Shown here piece by piece: positions 24,644-32,652 of a stretch of DNA of 44,951 bases. A model generated the notes under the pieces. The model was not told the DNA's origin, made no database searches, and saw only the letters and a list, made by a program, of their open reading frames with translations. The translations under genes were made by a program, and so were the position numbers. The stretch spans positions 1-44,951 of the forward strand of contig JAQCEJ010000037.1 of NCBI GenBank assembly GCA_027618475.1. The letters run 5' to 3'. This stretch comes from Planctomycetota bacterium. Lineage in GTDB: Bacteria; Planctomycetota; Planctomycetia; Planctomycetales; Planctomycetaceae. The first letter of the stretch is position 1; each line of letters begins with the position of its first letter.

Positions 24644-24687
24644 GGTGTCAGGCGTGTGTCAAACTTGTGTCAAAGTTGTGTCACACG
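24644..24687. promoter_or_regulatory. Four 11-bp direct repeats (TGTCA core), likely OmpR/PhoB-family binding site
   Basis: TGTCA begins at 24646, 24657, 24668 and 24679, an exact 11-bp period; the fuller unit is (G/T)GTGTCAnnnn(T). Direct repeats spaced by one helical turn are the known signature of PhoB/OmpR-family response regulators, and the core resembles the E. coli Pho box. The array starts 8 bases past the stop of such a regulator gene and lies upstream of the desaturase gene. A possible -10 (TATATA, minus strand, 24627-24622) lies 16 bases beyond the array. The repeat polarity is opposite to desaturase transcription, unlike the usual Pho box. Confidence 0.7.
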
Positions 24688-24694
24688 CGCAACA

Positions 24695-25477
24695 TCATGG
24701 AGTGAAATGATTTAGGGGTTGGTCCTGGGCGTCGGGATGAGGGATGAACCGATATCCGGTACCACGAACCGAGACCAGATAACGAGGATCGGCAGAATTC
24801 TCTTCGATGATTTTTCGCAACCGTAAGACGAAATTGTCGACCGACCGTGTCGTGATCTCGGCGGATTCTTTCCAGACATTTTCGAGTAATTCGCTACGGG
24901 ATAGCACGCGACCTTTGTGCTCGATGAAGTACCTTAAGAGTTGAAATTCCATCGTGGTCAGGCTGTGGACTTTGTCCCCGACTTTCACCTCGTACGCGTC
25001 GAAGTCGACCTCGACGTCGCCAAACCTGAATTTTTCTACGGTATTTTTTTCAGGAGGAGTGACGATTTCCCCGGACGACGGGGGTTTATTGGCTCGCTTT
25101 CGGAGCAGATTGCGAACGCGCGAAATCAATTCGGGAAGGGCGAACGGTTTGGTGAGGTATTGATCGGTTCCCAGATCGAAGGCATGCGCTCGATCTTCGC
25201 TCAGCCGTTTGGCGCTGAGAATCAGCACCGGAACAAAGGGATCGAGTTCGCGGACCTTGGCGAGAATCTCGAATCCGCTCATACCAGGAAGCATCAAGTC
25301 GAGAATGATCAGATCGATTCCACCAGGTTGCCGTGCGAAGCTGGCAAGCGCACTCGGGCCGTCTCCTGCGACGGAGACTTCATATCCTTCCTGCTCGAAG
25401 TTGAACTGCATTCCCTTAGCCAGCGCATCCTCATCTTCGACAATAAGAATGTGTTTCGGGGGCTCTTCGATACTCAT
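24695..25477 (-). CDS. OmpR/PhoB-family response regulator
   Basis: A 260-residue two-component regulator. The receiver domain, residues about 8-125, has the acidic pocket VEDED, the phospho-acceptor Asp60 (IILDLMLPG), Ser88 and Lys110 (YLTKPF). A linker at 126-145 leads to a winged-helix DNA-binding domain at about 147-248, with TTMEFQLLRYFIEHKGRVLS and the recognition-helix region SVDNFVLRLRKI, ending in the wing YLVSVRGTGYRF. It is the second gene of an operon with the kinase upstream (11-base gap). Target sites are probably direct repeats with 11-bp spacing, and four such repeats lie directly downstream. Confidence 0.93.
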   Translation of the reverse strand: MSIEEPPKHILIVEDEDALAKGMQFNFEQEGYEVSVAGDGPSALASFARQPGGIDLIILDLMLPGMSGFEILAKVRELDPFVPVLILSAKRLSEDRAHAFDLGTDQYLTKPFALPELISRVRNLLRKRANKPPSSGEIVTPPEKNTVEKFRFGDVEVDFDAYEVKVGDKVHSLTTMEFQLLRYFIEHKGRVLSRSELLENVWKESAEITTRSVDNFVLRLRKIIEENSADPRYLVSVRGTGYRFIPHPDAQDQPLNHFTP

Positions 25478-25488
25478 GATGAAGGTTC

Positions 25489-26457
25489 TTATTCCGTGAT
25501 GGCTTCGGCGCGACCGGGGAGTTGAATTTCAAAGAGCGTTCCGGATGTCTCTTCGCGGGCATGTACGGTGATTTTTCCCGACAACATGTGAACCAGCGTG
25601 CGGGCAATGTATAGCCCTAACCCGGTTCCTTTCTTCTTGCGTTCGAGTTCGCTGCCGCGACGGTAAAAAATCTGGAAGATTTTCTTGCGGTCTTCGCTGG
25701 GAATCCCTTCGCCATTGTCGCTGACGCGAATGATCACAACTCCTTCGGGAATCGTCTGAACCTGCACATCGACTCGAGGAGGATTCGCTCCGTACTTAAC
25801 GGCGTTATCGAGAATATTGCCGAAGATCATTTCCATGACAATCCTGCGTGCCTGCACGACCGCGGGTTGTATATCGAATGTGAAGACCTCTTCGATTTCG
25901 TACTTGTGATGCACACAGGCCGACGCAGCACATTGTCGCAGCAGCGGTTCGATCGAGACATCTTCATGATCGGTGACATGCCCGAGGGCGTCGAGGCGAC
26001 CGACTTCGAGCAATTGATCGATCAAATGATCGAGCCGGGTGAGTTCTTTATCCATCACGCGATAAAATTCCGCTCGTTGGGTTTCATCGAGCGTGCGAAG
26101 TTGCAGGGTTTCGAGATAAAGTCTGAGCGACGAAATCGGTGTTTTCAATTCGTGCGTCACGCTGTCGATAAAGTTCGCCTGACGTTGATTCAGGCGAACT
26201 TCCTTGACCGTCAACACCAGATAGAAAGCAAGTCCGACCAAAATCAGCGAGAAAACCACCGTACCGACGGCGAGAATGCCCCAATAATTCTGGCGGGCCA
26301 ACAGAAGAATCCACACGACCATTAAGGCGATATTCAGCGTCATCAGCACGGCGCTGAGCGTGATCGGCCAATGAAACGGACGTCGCTTTCGCAGATGTCC
26401 GCGTGTGGTCGGCGTGCTGCTCACCGGCGGCTCCCTCGATCGGAATTCCGCGGCCAT
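25489..26457 (-). CDS. Sensor histidine kinase with no extracytoplasmic domain
   Basis: A 322-residue histidine kinase. Two membrane helices (about 31-54 and 60-82) are joined by only a few residues (RQNYW), so there is no periplasmic sensor; this layout is that of intramembrane-sensing kinases. The catalytic part follows at once: H-box SVTHELKTPISSLRL with His102, N-box NILDNAVKYG, G1 VSDNGEGIP, F-box FQIFYRRGSE and G2 GTGLGLYIA. No HAMP or PAS domain is seen. The chosen start is ATG 26457; a TTG at 26535 with AGGAG adjoining is an in-frame alternative adding 26 residues. Its regulator partner follows in the same operon. Confidence 0.85.
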   Translation of the reverse strand: MAAEFRSREPPVSSTPTTRGHLRKRRPFHWPITLSAVLMTLNIALMVVWILLLARQNYWGILAVGTVVFSLILVGLAFYLVLTVKEVRLNQRQANFIDSVTHELKTPISSLRLYLETLQLRTLDETQRAEFYRVMDKELTRLDHLIDQLLEVGRLDALGHVTDHEDVSIEPLLRQCAASACVHHKYEIEEVFTFDIQPAVVQARRIVMEMIFGNILDNAVKYGANPPRVDVQVQTIPEGVVIIRVSDNGEGIPSEDRKKIFQIFYRRGSELERKKKGTGLGLYIARTLVHMLSGKITVHAREETSGTLFEIQLPGRAEAITE

Positions 26458-26697
26458 GGAATTTGGCGAACAATGATCATTCGGCGTCTGTTCATTATGA
26501 CATTCGAGTGTACTGCCGGTTGGCAGTCTCGACAACTCCTGTGCCGCACATCAAGACATCTGCAGTCGCTTTTGGGCGACGTCACCTGATGCGGACACGG
26601 TGATGATTTGTTATGATGGATATCCGACGCGCCTTGTGAAATATCTAGGGCTGACAGGACAAGGTAAGACAACGTATTCCATGATACTCACCTCGCC

Positions 26698-29490
26698 ATG
26701 AGCAGAAGCACACTCTTCGCACTTGTCGTTTTCGTGACGAATGCCACGTCATTTGTGAATGCTGAACCGTCGGCTCTTCAAATCGAATTCTTCGAAAAGC
26801 AGATTCGTCCACTCCTGGCAGAGAAGTGCTGGTCGTGTCACGGTGCAAAGAAGCAGGAGTCGGGCCTGCGGCTCGATTCTCGAATGGCACTGCTAAAGGG
26901 AGGCGATTCCGGTTCGATCGTCAATGTGGAGAAGCCGGAAGCCAGCCCAATGATCGAGGCGGTCAAATGGTCGGGCCGCCTGCAAATGCCGCCGGATGAG
27001 ATGCTGTTGGTCGAAGAGATTGCCTCTCTCTCGGAATGGATCAAACAGGGGCTCCCCTGGCCGGAGGATCATTCAACAGCAGACCAGGCGACTCAGGATG
27101 CTGCTTCACACTGGGCATTTCAGCCCATTCGGTCAGTGATGATTCCGACCTTGGATCGTTCGATCGCGTCGCATGCCGATATGCCGGTCGACATCTTTTT
27201 GCTGGAAAAATTATCGGCTCACGGTTTGACATTTTCACCCCCCGCCGATCGTCGCACGTTAATTCGCCGGGCGACATTCGATTTATGGGGTCTGCCGCCG
27301 ACTCCTGAAGCGGTGGCTGAGTTTGAAGCTGACGAATCGCCCGATGCGTATGCTCGTGTGATCGATCGGCTGCTCGCTTCTCCTCGATACGGAGAACGTT
27401 GGGCTCGTTATTGGCTCGACGTGGCCCGTTACGCCGACAATAAAGGCTATGTGTTTTTTGAGGACAAGAATTTGCCGTGGGCTTATACGTATCGTGATTA
27501 TGTGATCCGCGCTTTGAACGATGACTTGCCTTACGACCGCTTTCTCGTCGAACAGTTGGCCGCCGATCATCTCGATCTGGGAGACGACAAGCGCCCGTTA
27601 ACGGCTCTTGGGTTTTTAACGGTCGGCAGCCGCTTTCTCAACAATCTGCACGACATGCTCGACGACCGCATCGACGTGGTCTCGCGTGGCATAATGGGGT
27701 TAACCGTCGCGTGTGCCCGGTGTCACGATCATAAATTCGACCCGATCTCACAGGCCGATTATTATGCGATGTATGGGGTATTTCGCAGCAGTACCGAGCC
27801 GCTCGTCCCGCCAGTTTTTCAGCCGGTCCCCGAGACCGATCAATCCCGAGAGTTTCAAACCGAGTTGAATGATCGACTTCAGAGGCTCTCGGAATTTATC
27901 GATACGACGCACGCCGAACTTGTCAAAGGAGCCCGCAGCCGTTTCGCGGAGTACCTGATCGCTGCGTATCACTTGCGCAATCAACCGATCACCGAGGACT
28001 TCATGCTGCTGGTCGACAAGGGAGAATTGAACCCGTCGATCATCGTTCGCTGGCAGTTGTATCTCGAAAAGATGGCGCGGGAATCGGACCCGGTCTGGAG
28101 ACTGTGGCATCGATTCGCCGAACTTCCAGCCGATGAATTCGAAACTCGTGGTGCCGATTTGATGAATACGCTGTCGAATGCGGACGATCCTGCGCAGCGG
28201 GGAAATCGCCGGTTGTGGAAACGTTTTCTGAATCTTCCACCGCCGAAATCGATGAACGAAGTCGCCGATCGATACGTCGCGACGTTTGAAGAGATCGAAA
28301 CTCTTTGGCAGAAGGAGAGCGAAAACGCTCATTCAGAGAATCTTTCTCCTCCCACGCGGTTCTCTGACGACGAGGATGAGGCCCTTCGAGACGTTCTTGT
28401 CGGCTCCGCCTCACCGTTGAACATTCCGCGACAACTCGGCTGGGGATTTCTCGCATTACTTCCTGATCGGCCGAGTCAGGACGAATTCAAGAAATTGTTG
28501 GGCGAAGTCGAAAAGTATTCAGCGACCGGTCCCGGGGCACCGCCGCGAGCAATGGTCTTGCAGGATGAAGAGCCGCCGTACGAACCGCGTATCTTTCTTC
28601 GGGGAAATCCATCGCGGTTGGGTTCGGAGGTGCCGCGCCGATTCCTCGCGTTGTTCGACCCCGAAGAAGCTCCGTTTTCGCAGGGAAGCGGTCGCTACGA
28701 ACTGGCGATGCAACTGGTCTCGGAGAACAACCCGCTTACGCCGCGCGTAATGGTCAATCGTATTTGGCTGCATCATTTCGGCCGCGGGCTCGTGAACACG
28801 CCTGGCGACTTCGGAATGCGGAGCGATCTCCCGTCGCATCCCGAGTTGCTTGATTATCTTTCGCACAAGTTCCGTCGTGAAGGGTGGTCCATCAAATCGC
28901 TGCATCGGGAAATTATGCTTTCAACGGCGTATCAGCAGTCGAACACCGGAAACAAAAATGCTGCAAGGCTCGACCCTGAAAACCGCTGGGTCTGGCGGAT
29001 GAATCGACGTCGGCTCGACTGGGAAGCGTTTCGCGATGCCCATCTGTTTGTCTCGGGCTCGATCGACAACCGCATCGGTGGGGCGTCGGTTGACATTGGT
29101 GGTGCGTCGTTCGTCGAACGGCGGACGTTGTATGGTTATATCGATCGGCTCGATTTGCCCGGCTTGTTCACGACATTCGACTTTCCCAGCCCGGCCTCGA
29201 CGAACTCACAGCGGGATGAAACGACGATCGCCCCGCAGGCGCTATTTCAGATGAATCACCCGTTCGCGACCGAAGCCGCGAACCGATTGCTGCGGCGTTC
29301 AGACGTTGCAGACCGGACATCGAACATCGAAAAGATCGACCGCATTTACGGAGTGATCTTTCAGCGGTCGCCGACGGGGGAAGAACGGCAACTTGCTGCA
29401 ACGTATCTCGGCGAGAGTCCGAATGACGACCGCTGGCGGCGATTCGTGCATGCGTTATTGATGACCAACGAATTTGTGTTTGTGGATTGA
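26698..29490 (+). CDS. PSCyt1-DUF1549-DUF1553 planctomycete cytochrome protein
   Basis: A 930-residue exported protein; residues 1-22 form a signal peptide. It has one c-type heme site, Cys44-Trp-Ser-Cys47-His48 (PSCyt1 domain, about 28-115). DUF1549 (PSCyt2), about 155-360, carries RRATFDLWGLPPTPEAVAEF, RYADNKGY and CARCHDHKFDPI, whose CARCH is a second CxxCH heme motif. DUF1553 (PSD1), about 640-900, has NRIWLHHFGRGLVNTPGDFG and LHREIMLSTAYQQSN. The order and length match the standard planctomycete form. The partner DUF1501 gene follows after seven bases. Function in the family is unsettled; electron transfer linked to polymer degradation has been suggested. The start ATG lacks a clear ribosome site. 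Confidence 0.93.
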   Translation: MSRSTLFALVVFVTNATSFVNAEPSALQIEFFEKQIRPLLAEKCWSCHGAKKQESGLRLDSRMALLKGGDSGSIVNVEKPEASPMIEAVKWSGRLQMPPDEMLLVEEIASLSEWIKQGLPWPEDHSTADQATQDAASHWAFQPIRSVMIPTLDRSIASHADMPVDIFLLEKLSAHGLTFSPPADRRTLIRRATFDLWGLPPTPEAVAEFEADESPDAYARVIDRLLASPRYGERWARYWLDVARYADNKGYVFFEDKNLPWAYTYRDYVIRALNDDLPYDRFLVEQLAADHLDLGDDKRPLTALGFLTVGSRFLNNLHDMLDDRIDVVSRGIMGLTVACARCHDHKFDPISQADYYAMYGVFRSSTEPLVPPVFQPVPETDQSREFQTELNDRLQRLSEFIDTTHAELVKGARSRFAEYLIAAYHLRNQPITEDFMLLVDKGELNPSIIVRWQLYLEKMARESDPVWRLWHRFAELPADEFETRGADLMNTLSNADDPAQRGNRRLWKRFLNLPPPKSMNEVADRYVATFEEIETLWQKESENAHSENLSPPTRFSDDEDEALRDVLVGSASPLNIPRQLGWGFLALLPDRPSQDEFKKLLGEVEKYSATGPGAPPRAMVLQDEEPPYEPRIFLRGNPSRLGSEVPRRFLALFDPEEAPFSQGSGRYELAMQLVSENNPLTPRVMVNRIWLHHFGRGLVNTPGDFGMRSDLPSHPELLDYLSHKFRREGWSIKSLHREIMLSTAYQQSNTGNKNAARLDPENRWVWRMNRRRLDWEAFRDAHLFVSGSIDNRIGGASVDIGGASFVERRTLYGYIDRLDLPGLFTTFDFPSPASTNSQRDETTIAPQALFQMNHPFATEAANRLLRRSDVADRTSNIEKIDRIYGVIFQRSPTGEERQLAATYLGESPNDDRWRRFVHALLMTNEFVFVD

Positions 29491-29497
29491 GACTTTG

Positions 29498-30952
29498 ATG
29501 AATCGACTTTTGATAAGCGAATCTCAACAACCATCTGAGATGGTGGAAACGCCGTGCTCACTTTCCCGTCGCGACCTGCTCGCACGGTCGGGGACGGGCG
29601 TCGGCTTGCTGGGATTATGGAGTCTGCTGGCCGACAACGGCATGTCCCAAAGTCGCGCGGCTGAAAACCTCTCGCCGCTTGCACCCAGGGCTCCGCATTT
29701 CTCGGCGAAAGCGAAACACGTCGTTCATCTGTTCATGAACGGTGGACCGTCGCAGGTCGATACATTCGATCCAAAGCCGAAGCTGGACGAGTATCACGGC
29801 AAGCCGTTGCCGACGCCGAATCTGAGGACCGAGCGCAAAACCGGTGCGGCGATGCGGTCGCCATTCGAATTTAGACGGTACGGAGAATCGGGCATTGAAG
29901 TGAGCGATTTGTTTGCCAACACGGCCCGGTTTATCGACGATATCGCCGTCATTCGTTCGATGCATGCGGAAGTGCCGAATCATGAACCGTCGCTGATGCT
30001 GATGAATTGCGGCGACGGACGATTGCCACGCCCAAGTTTTGGTTCGTGGGTGACGTACGGCCTGGGAGCCGAAAACCAGAATCTCCCCGGTTTTATCGCC
30101 ATGTGTCCCGGTGGTTACCCGATCGTGTCGACGCAAAACTGGCGAAATGCATTTCTGCCTGGTGCGTATCAGGGAACGTACATCAACACGCAGGATACAG
30201 AAGTCGAAAAGCTGATTGCGAATATTCGGCATCCGTCCCTGAACCGTGATGAACAGGGCGAACAACTCGAACTCGTAAGACGATTGAACGAATTCCATCA
30301 GGCTGCGCGACGTGATGACCCGCAACTTGAGGCAAGAATTCAATCGTTCGAACTGGCATTTCGGATGCAGACCGAAGCGACCGACGCCTTCGATCTCGAC
30401 CGTGAACCGGCCTACATACATGATATGTACGGTCGTACGACCGCGGGACGGCAGCTTATCCTCACGCGTCGGCTGATCGAGCGCGGCGTGCGCTTCGTGC
30501 AGGTCTGGAGCGGCGCGGGTCAGCCCTGGGATAATCATTCCGATTTACAGAAAAACCATCGCAAGCTGGCAAATGAATGGGATCCGGCGATCGCAGGATT
30601 GCTCGGCGATTTAAAACAACGCGGCCTGCTGAACGACACGCTGGTGCTGTGGGGAGGCGAATTCGGGCGAACCCCGGTCGCCGAGTTGCCCGCACTCAAT
30701 GGGCGCGACCACAATCATTATGGATTTTCATGCTGGCTCGCGGGGGGGGGGGTTCGAGGGGGAATCGTGCATGGTGCAACGGATGAATTCGGATTTCAAG
30801 CGGTCGAAAACAAGGTCCACGTACACGATCTGCACGCGACCATGCTGAGTTTGTTGGGGTTCGATCACGAACGGCTGACGTATCGTTATGCCGGCCGTGA
30901 TTTTCGCTTGACCGACGTCCATGGCCGCGTCGTAACGGAGTTGATCGCTTAA
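29498..30952 (+). CDS. Tat-exported DUF1501 protein (sulfatase-fold)
   Basis: A 484-residue protein from ATG 29498, seven bases after the preceding stop. It has a Tat signal (SRRDLLARSGTGVGLLGLWS, residues 23-42). The DUF1501 core includes HLFMNGGPSQVDTFDPKP, NHEPSLMLMNCG, RLIERGVRFVQVWSGAGQPW with DNHSDL, LWGGEFGRTPVAE and GRDHNHYGFSCWLAGGGVRG, the metal-binding blocks resembling the alkaline-phosphatase/sulfatase fold. Planctomycetes carry dozens of such pairs beside DUF1549/DUF1553 genes; their joint role is not established. A run of 11 G at 30742-30752 encodes the GGG of the conserved AGGGVRGG and could be prone to slippage or sequencing error. Confidence 0.93.
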   Translation: MNRLLISESQQPSEMVETPCSLSRRDLLARSGTGVGLLGLWSLLADNGMSQSRAAENLSPLAPRAPHFSAKAKHVVHLFMNGGPSQVDTFDPKPKLDEYHGKPLPTPNLRTERKTGAAMRSPFEFRRYGESGIEVSDLFANTARFIDDIAVIRSMHAEVPNHEPSLMLMNCGDGRLPRPSFGSWVTYGLGAENQNLPGFIAMCPGGYPIVSTQNWRNAFLPGAYQGTYINTQDTEVEKLIANIRHPSLNRDEQGEQLELVRRLNEFHQAARRDDPQLEARIQSFELAFRMQTEATDAFDLDREPAYIHDMYGRTTAGRQLILTRRLIERGVRFVQVWSGAGQPWDNHSDLQKNHRKLANEWDPAIAGLLGDLKQRGLLNDTLVLWGGEFGRTPVAELPALNGRDHNHYGFSCWLAGGGVRGGIVHGATDEFGFQAVENKVHVHDLHATMLSLLGFDHERLTYRYAGRDFRLTDVHGRVVTELIA

Positions 30953-31041
30953 CAGACCGTTGCGTTTCGAGTATCTTGCGGCGTCCCGATATCGGCAGAA
31001 GAGACGGAACCGCCCGCAAACATTTTATTGGAGATTCGATT

Positions 31042-31491
31042 GTGATACTTGATTCCCTGACAAATGGCGATCGTTATGCAGCGGTGCATCCGCTGTTTCA
31101 GCAGGCATTCGATTACCTGCGTGTAACCGACTGGCAGAATCTCCCCGAAGGAAAGCACGTCATCGACGGCGAGAAGCTGTATGTGATGATGCAGCGAGGG
31201 ACCGGTCGCGGTAAAGACGGCGCAAAACTCGAAGTTCATCGTCGGTACATCGATATCCAATATACGATCGCCGAGGCGGATGAGATCGGTTGGAAAGGGC
31301 TCGCCGATTGCCGGGACGTCGAGATGGAATACACTTCTGCCGGTGAGGCGGCATTGTTTGCCGACCGACCCGAGACATGGCTGCATGTTCCTGCCGGTCA
31401 TTTCGCAATCTTCTTCCCCGAAGATGCGCATGCACCGTTGGGGACGACGGGAACCTTCACGAAGGCTGTTGTGAAGGTGGAAGTGGTGTAG
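31042..31491 (+). CDS. YhcH/YjgK/YiaL family protein
   Basis: A 149-residue cytosolic protein with a GTG start at 31042 and GGAG at 31030-31033; a longer upstream frame from 30976 is rejected because its first 22 residues do not belong to the family. The single-domain DUF386 beta-barrel is seen in KLEVHRRYIDIQYTIAEADE, LADCRDVEMEY and FAIFFPEDAHAPLG; the last block holds the His and Asp/Glu expected at the metal site. Members are linked to sialic acid or other sugar catabolism, often as an anomerase-like accessory, but no sugar genes adjoin here. Transcription ends at a strong hairpin 43 bases on. Confidence 0.9.
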   Translation: MILDSLTNGDRYAAVHPLFQQAFDYLRVTDWQNLPEGKHVIDGEKLYVMMQRGTGRGKDGAKLEVHRRYIDIQYTIAEADEIGWKGLADCRDVEMEYTSAGEAALFADRPETWLHVPAGHFAIFFPEDAHAPLGTTGTFTKAVVKVEVV

Positions 31492-31534
31492 TTCAGTCTG
31501 TAACCCGATGTACTCGCACTCGGTAAACAAACGA

Positions 31535-31572
31535 AAAACGGCTGAGGGGTTGTATAAGCCCTCAGCCGTTTT
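31535..31572. terminator. Bidirectional intrinsic terminator
   Basis: A perfect 14-bp stem, AAAACGGCTGAGGG (31535-31548) / CCCTCAGCCGTTTT (31559-31572), with a 10-base loop and T/A runs on both flanks. It sits between the convergent YhcH-family (+) and PEP-CTERM (-) genes. Confidence 0.93.
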
Positions 31573-31596
31573 TTCGTCAGTTAATATAAGAACCGA

Positions 31597-32400
31597 TTAC
31601 AGTTTACGTCGGCGAACGTAACCGCAACCGGCAATCAGACCGATAACGGCCAACGCCAGCGTCGATGGTTCAGGAACTGGCACTCCGAACGTTTCATCAC
31701 CGGCGACGAAGGCATGTCCTCCAACACCACCAAACCCGGGAGGCCCAAAAAGTTCGTCACTCTCAAAATCGGTTAATGGTGTGACAAGTTCACCTGCCTT
31801 TAGCCTGATATTATCAACCAGGAGGGCTGTATCAATGAGTGGTTCCTCATCATCGGCCAAGAACAGGACAAGTGTATGAGACCCGGCTGGAAGATCCGAC
31901 GCGGGAATGGAAACCGTAAACCACCCGGACTGACCGCTAAGAAACAGCGACCCATCGGGACCGACGATCGGAGTGAAGGTAAAGAACTCCGGCGGAATGA
32001 CAGCCACGTGAAATCCATTCGGTTCAACTAACGAAAAGAATCCAGGGGTAAGTCCCAGAGGTGAACCGACACTCACAGCGTCTCCATCAACGGTCACTCC
32101 AAAAAAATCGGGAACCGGATCGTCGTCACTGTACTCGCTGGTCAGGACGTTAATATCGGCAAACAAGTCTTCGGCCCCTGTGGTTGTAAACTCGAATGTG
32201 AACACCGCAGCGTCAAAGTCTATCGTCGAATTTCCGCTAATGGGTCCGACGGGCCCTACAAAGTTGGGGCCGGGACCGTTGGTGAGGTACAAGAACTTGG
32301 ACCCGCCCGGCGAATCAATCGGTCCAATGGGAGTGGCCTGTACGGTGGTTGTGAGAGCCATACTGGCAAGAAATCCGAGAGCTGTCAGGACGTTCTTCAT
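31597..32400 (-). CDS. PEP-CTERM sorting domain protein
   Basis: A 267-residue secreted protein. Residues 1-22 are a signal peptide (LTALGFLASMALTTTVQA). The middle is a beta-rich, Asp-rich domain (DLFADINVLTSEYSDDDPVP, LPAGSHTLVLFLADDEEP) of the kind seen in PEP-CTERM proteins but without a named family; the acidic clusters may bind calcium. The C-terminus is a complete PEP-CTERM signal: VPEPST, a hydrophobic helix (LALAVIGLIAGCGYV) and the basic end RRRKL, recognised by an exosortase. The exosortase itself is not in the window. The ATG at 32400 has CTGGAG upstream. A longer frame to 32460 lacks a ribosome site. Confidence 0.9.
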   Translation of the reverse strand: MKNVLTALGFLASMALTTTVQATPIGPIDSPGGSKFLYLTNGPGPNFVGPVGPISGNSTIDFDAAVFTFEFTTTGAEDLFADINVLTSEYSDDDPVPDFFGVTVDGDAVSVGSPLGLTPGFFSLVEPNGFHVAVIPPEFFTFTPIVGPDGSLFLSGQSGWFTVSIPASDLPAGSHTLVLFLADDEEPLIDTALLVDNIRLKAGELVTPLTDFESDELFGPPGFGGVGGHAFVAGDETFGVPVPEPSTLALAVIGLIAGCGYVRRRKL

Positions 32401-32580
32401 GGTGTCTCCAGTACGCAGATGTAAACCTGGAATTGTTTCGTGTCGCATGATGTGATGCACGTGAAGGGTGTCTACTCCTCCAGAGTAATCGCTGGAAACA
32501 GAAATACAACGTTAAACTTGCTGTGAAGTACGCATTTTTTCTAACTTGGAAATAGTGTTCAATAGGCCACGTTTTAAAGG

Positions 32581-32625
32581 CGAACAGAGCAAGATGGACC
32601 AGTTCGGTCAATCTTGCTCTGTTCG
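32581..32625 (-). terminator. Long hairpin terminator after the giant surface-protein gene
   Basis: Twenty-base arms, CGAACAGAGCAAGATGGACC (32581-32600) / GGTCAATCTTGCTCTGTTCG (32606-32625), with one mismatch and a 5-base loop, 28 bases past the stop of the giant gene on the minus strand. The stretch CCTTTAAAACG follows on that strand. Confidence 0.8.
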
Positions 32626-32652
32626 TATTAACGTGGATTGAATTTATTTCGA

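Noticed and set aside
24644-24687. Reading the TGTCA array as a canonical Pho box driving the desaturase gene
   Set aside because: The array is kept as a regulator site, but its repeats point against desaturase transcription and no phosphate genes are present, so the PhoB label is not justified.
29615-30538. A 307-codon minus-strand frame opposite the DUF1501 gene
   Set aside because: Antisense shadow; the plus strand shows the complete DUF1501 motifs and Tat signal.
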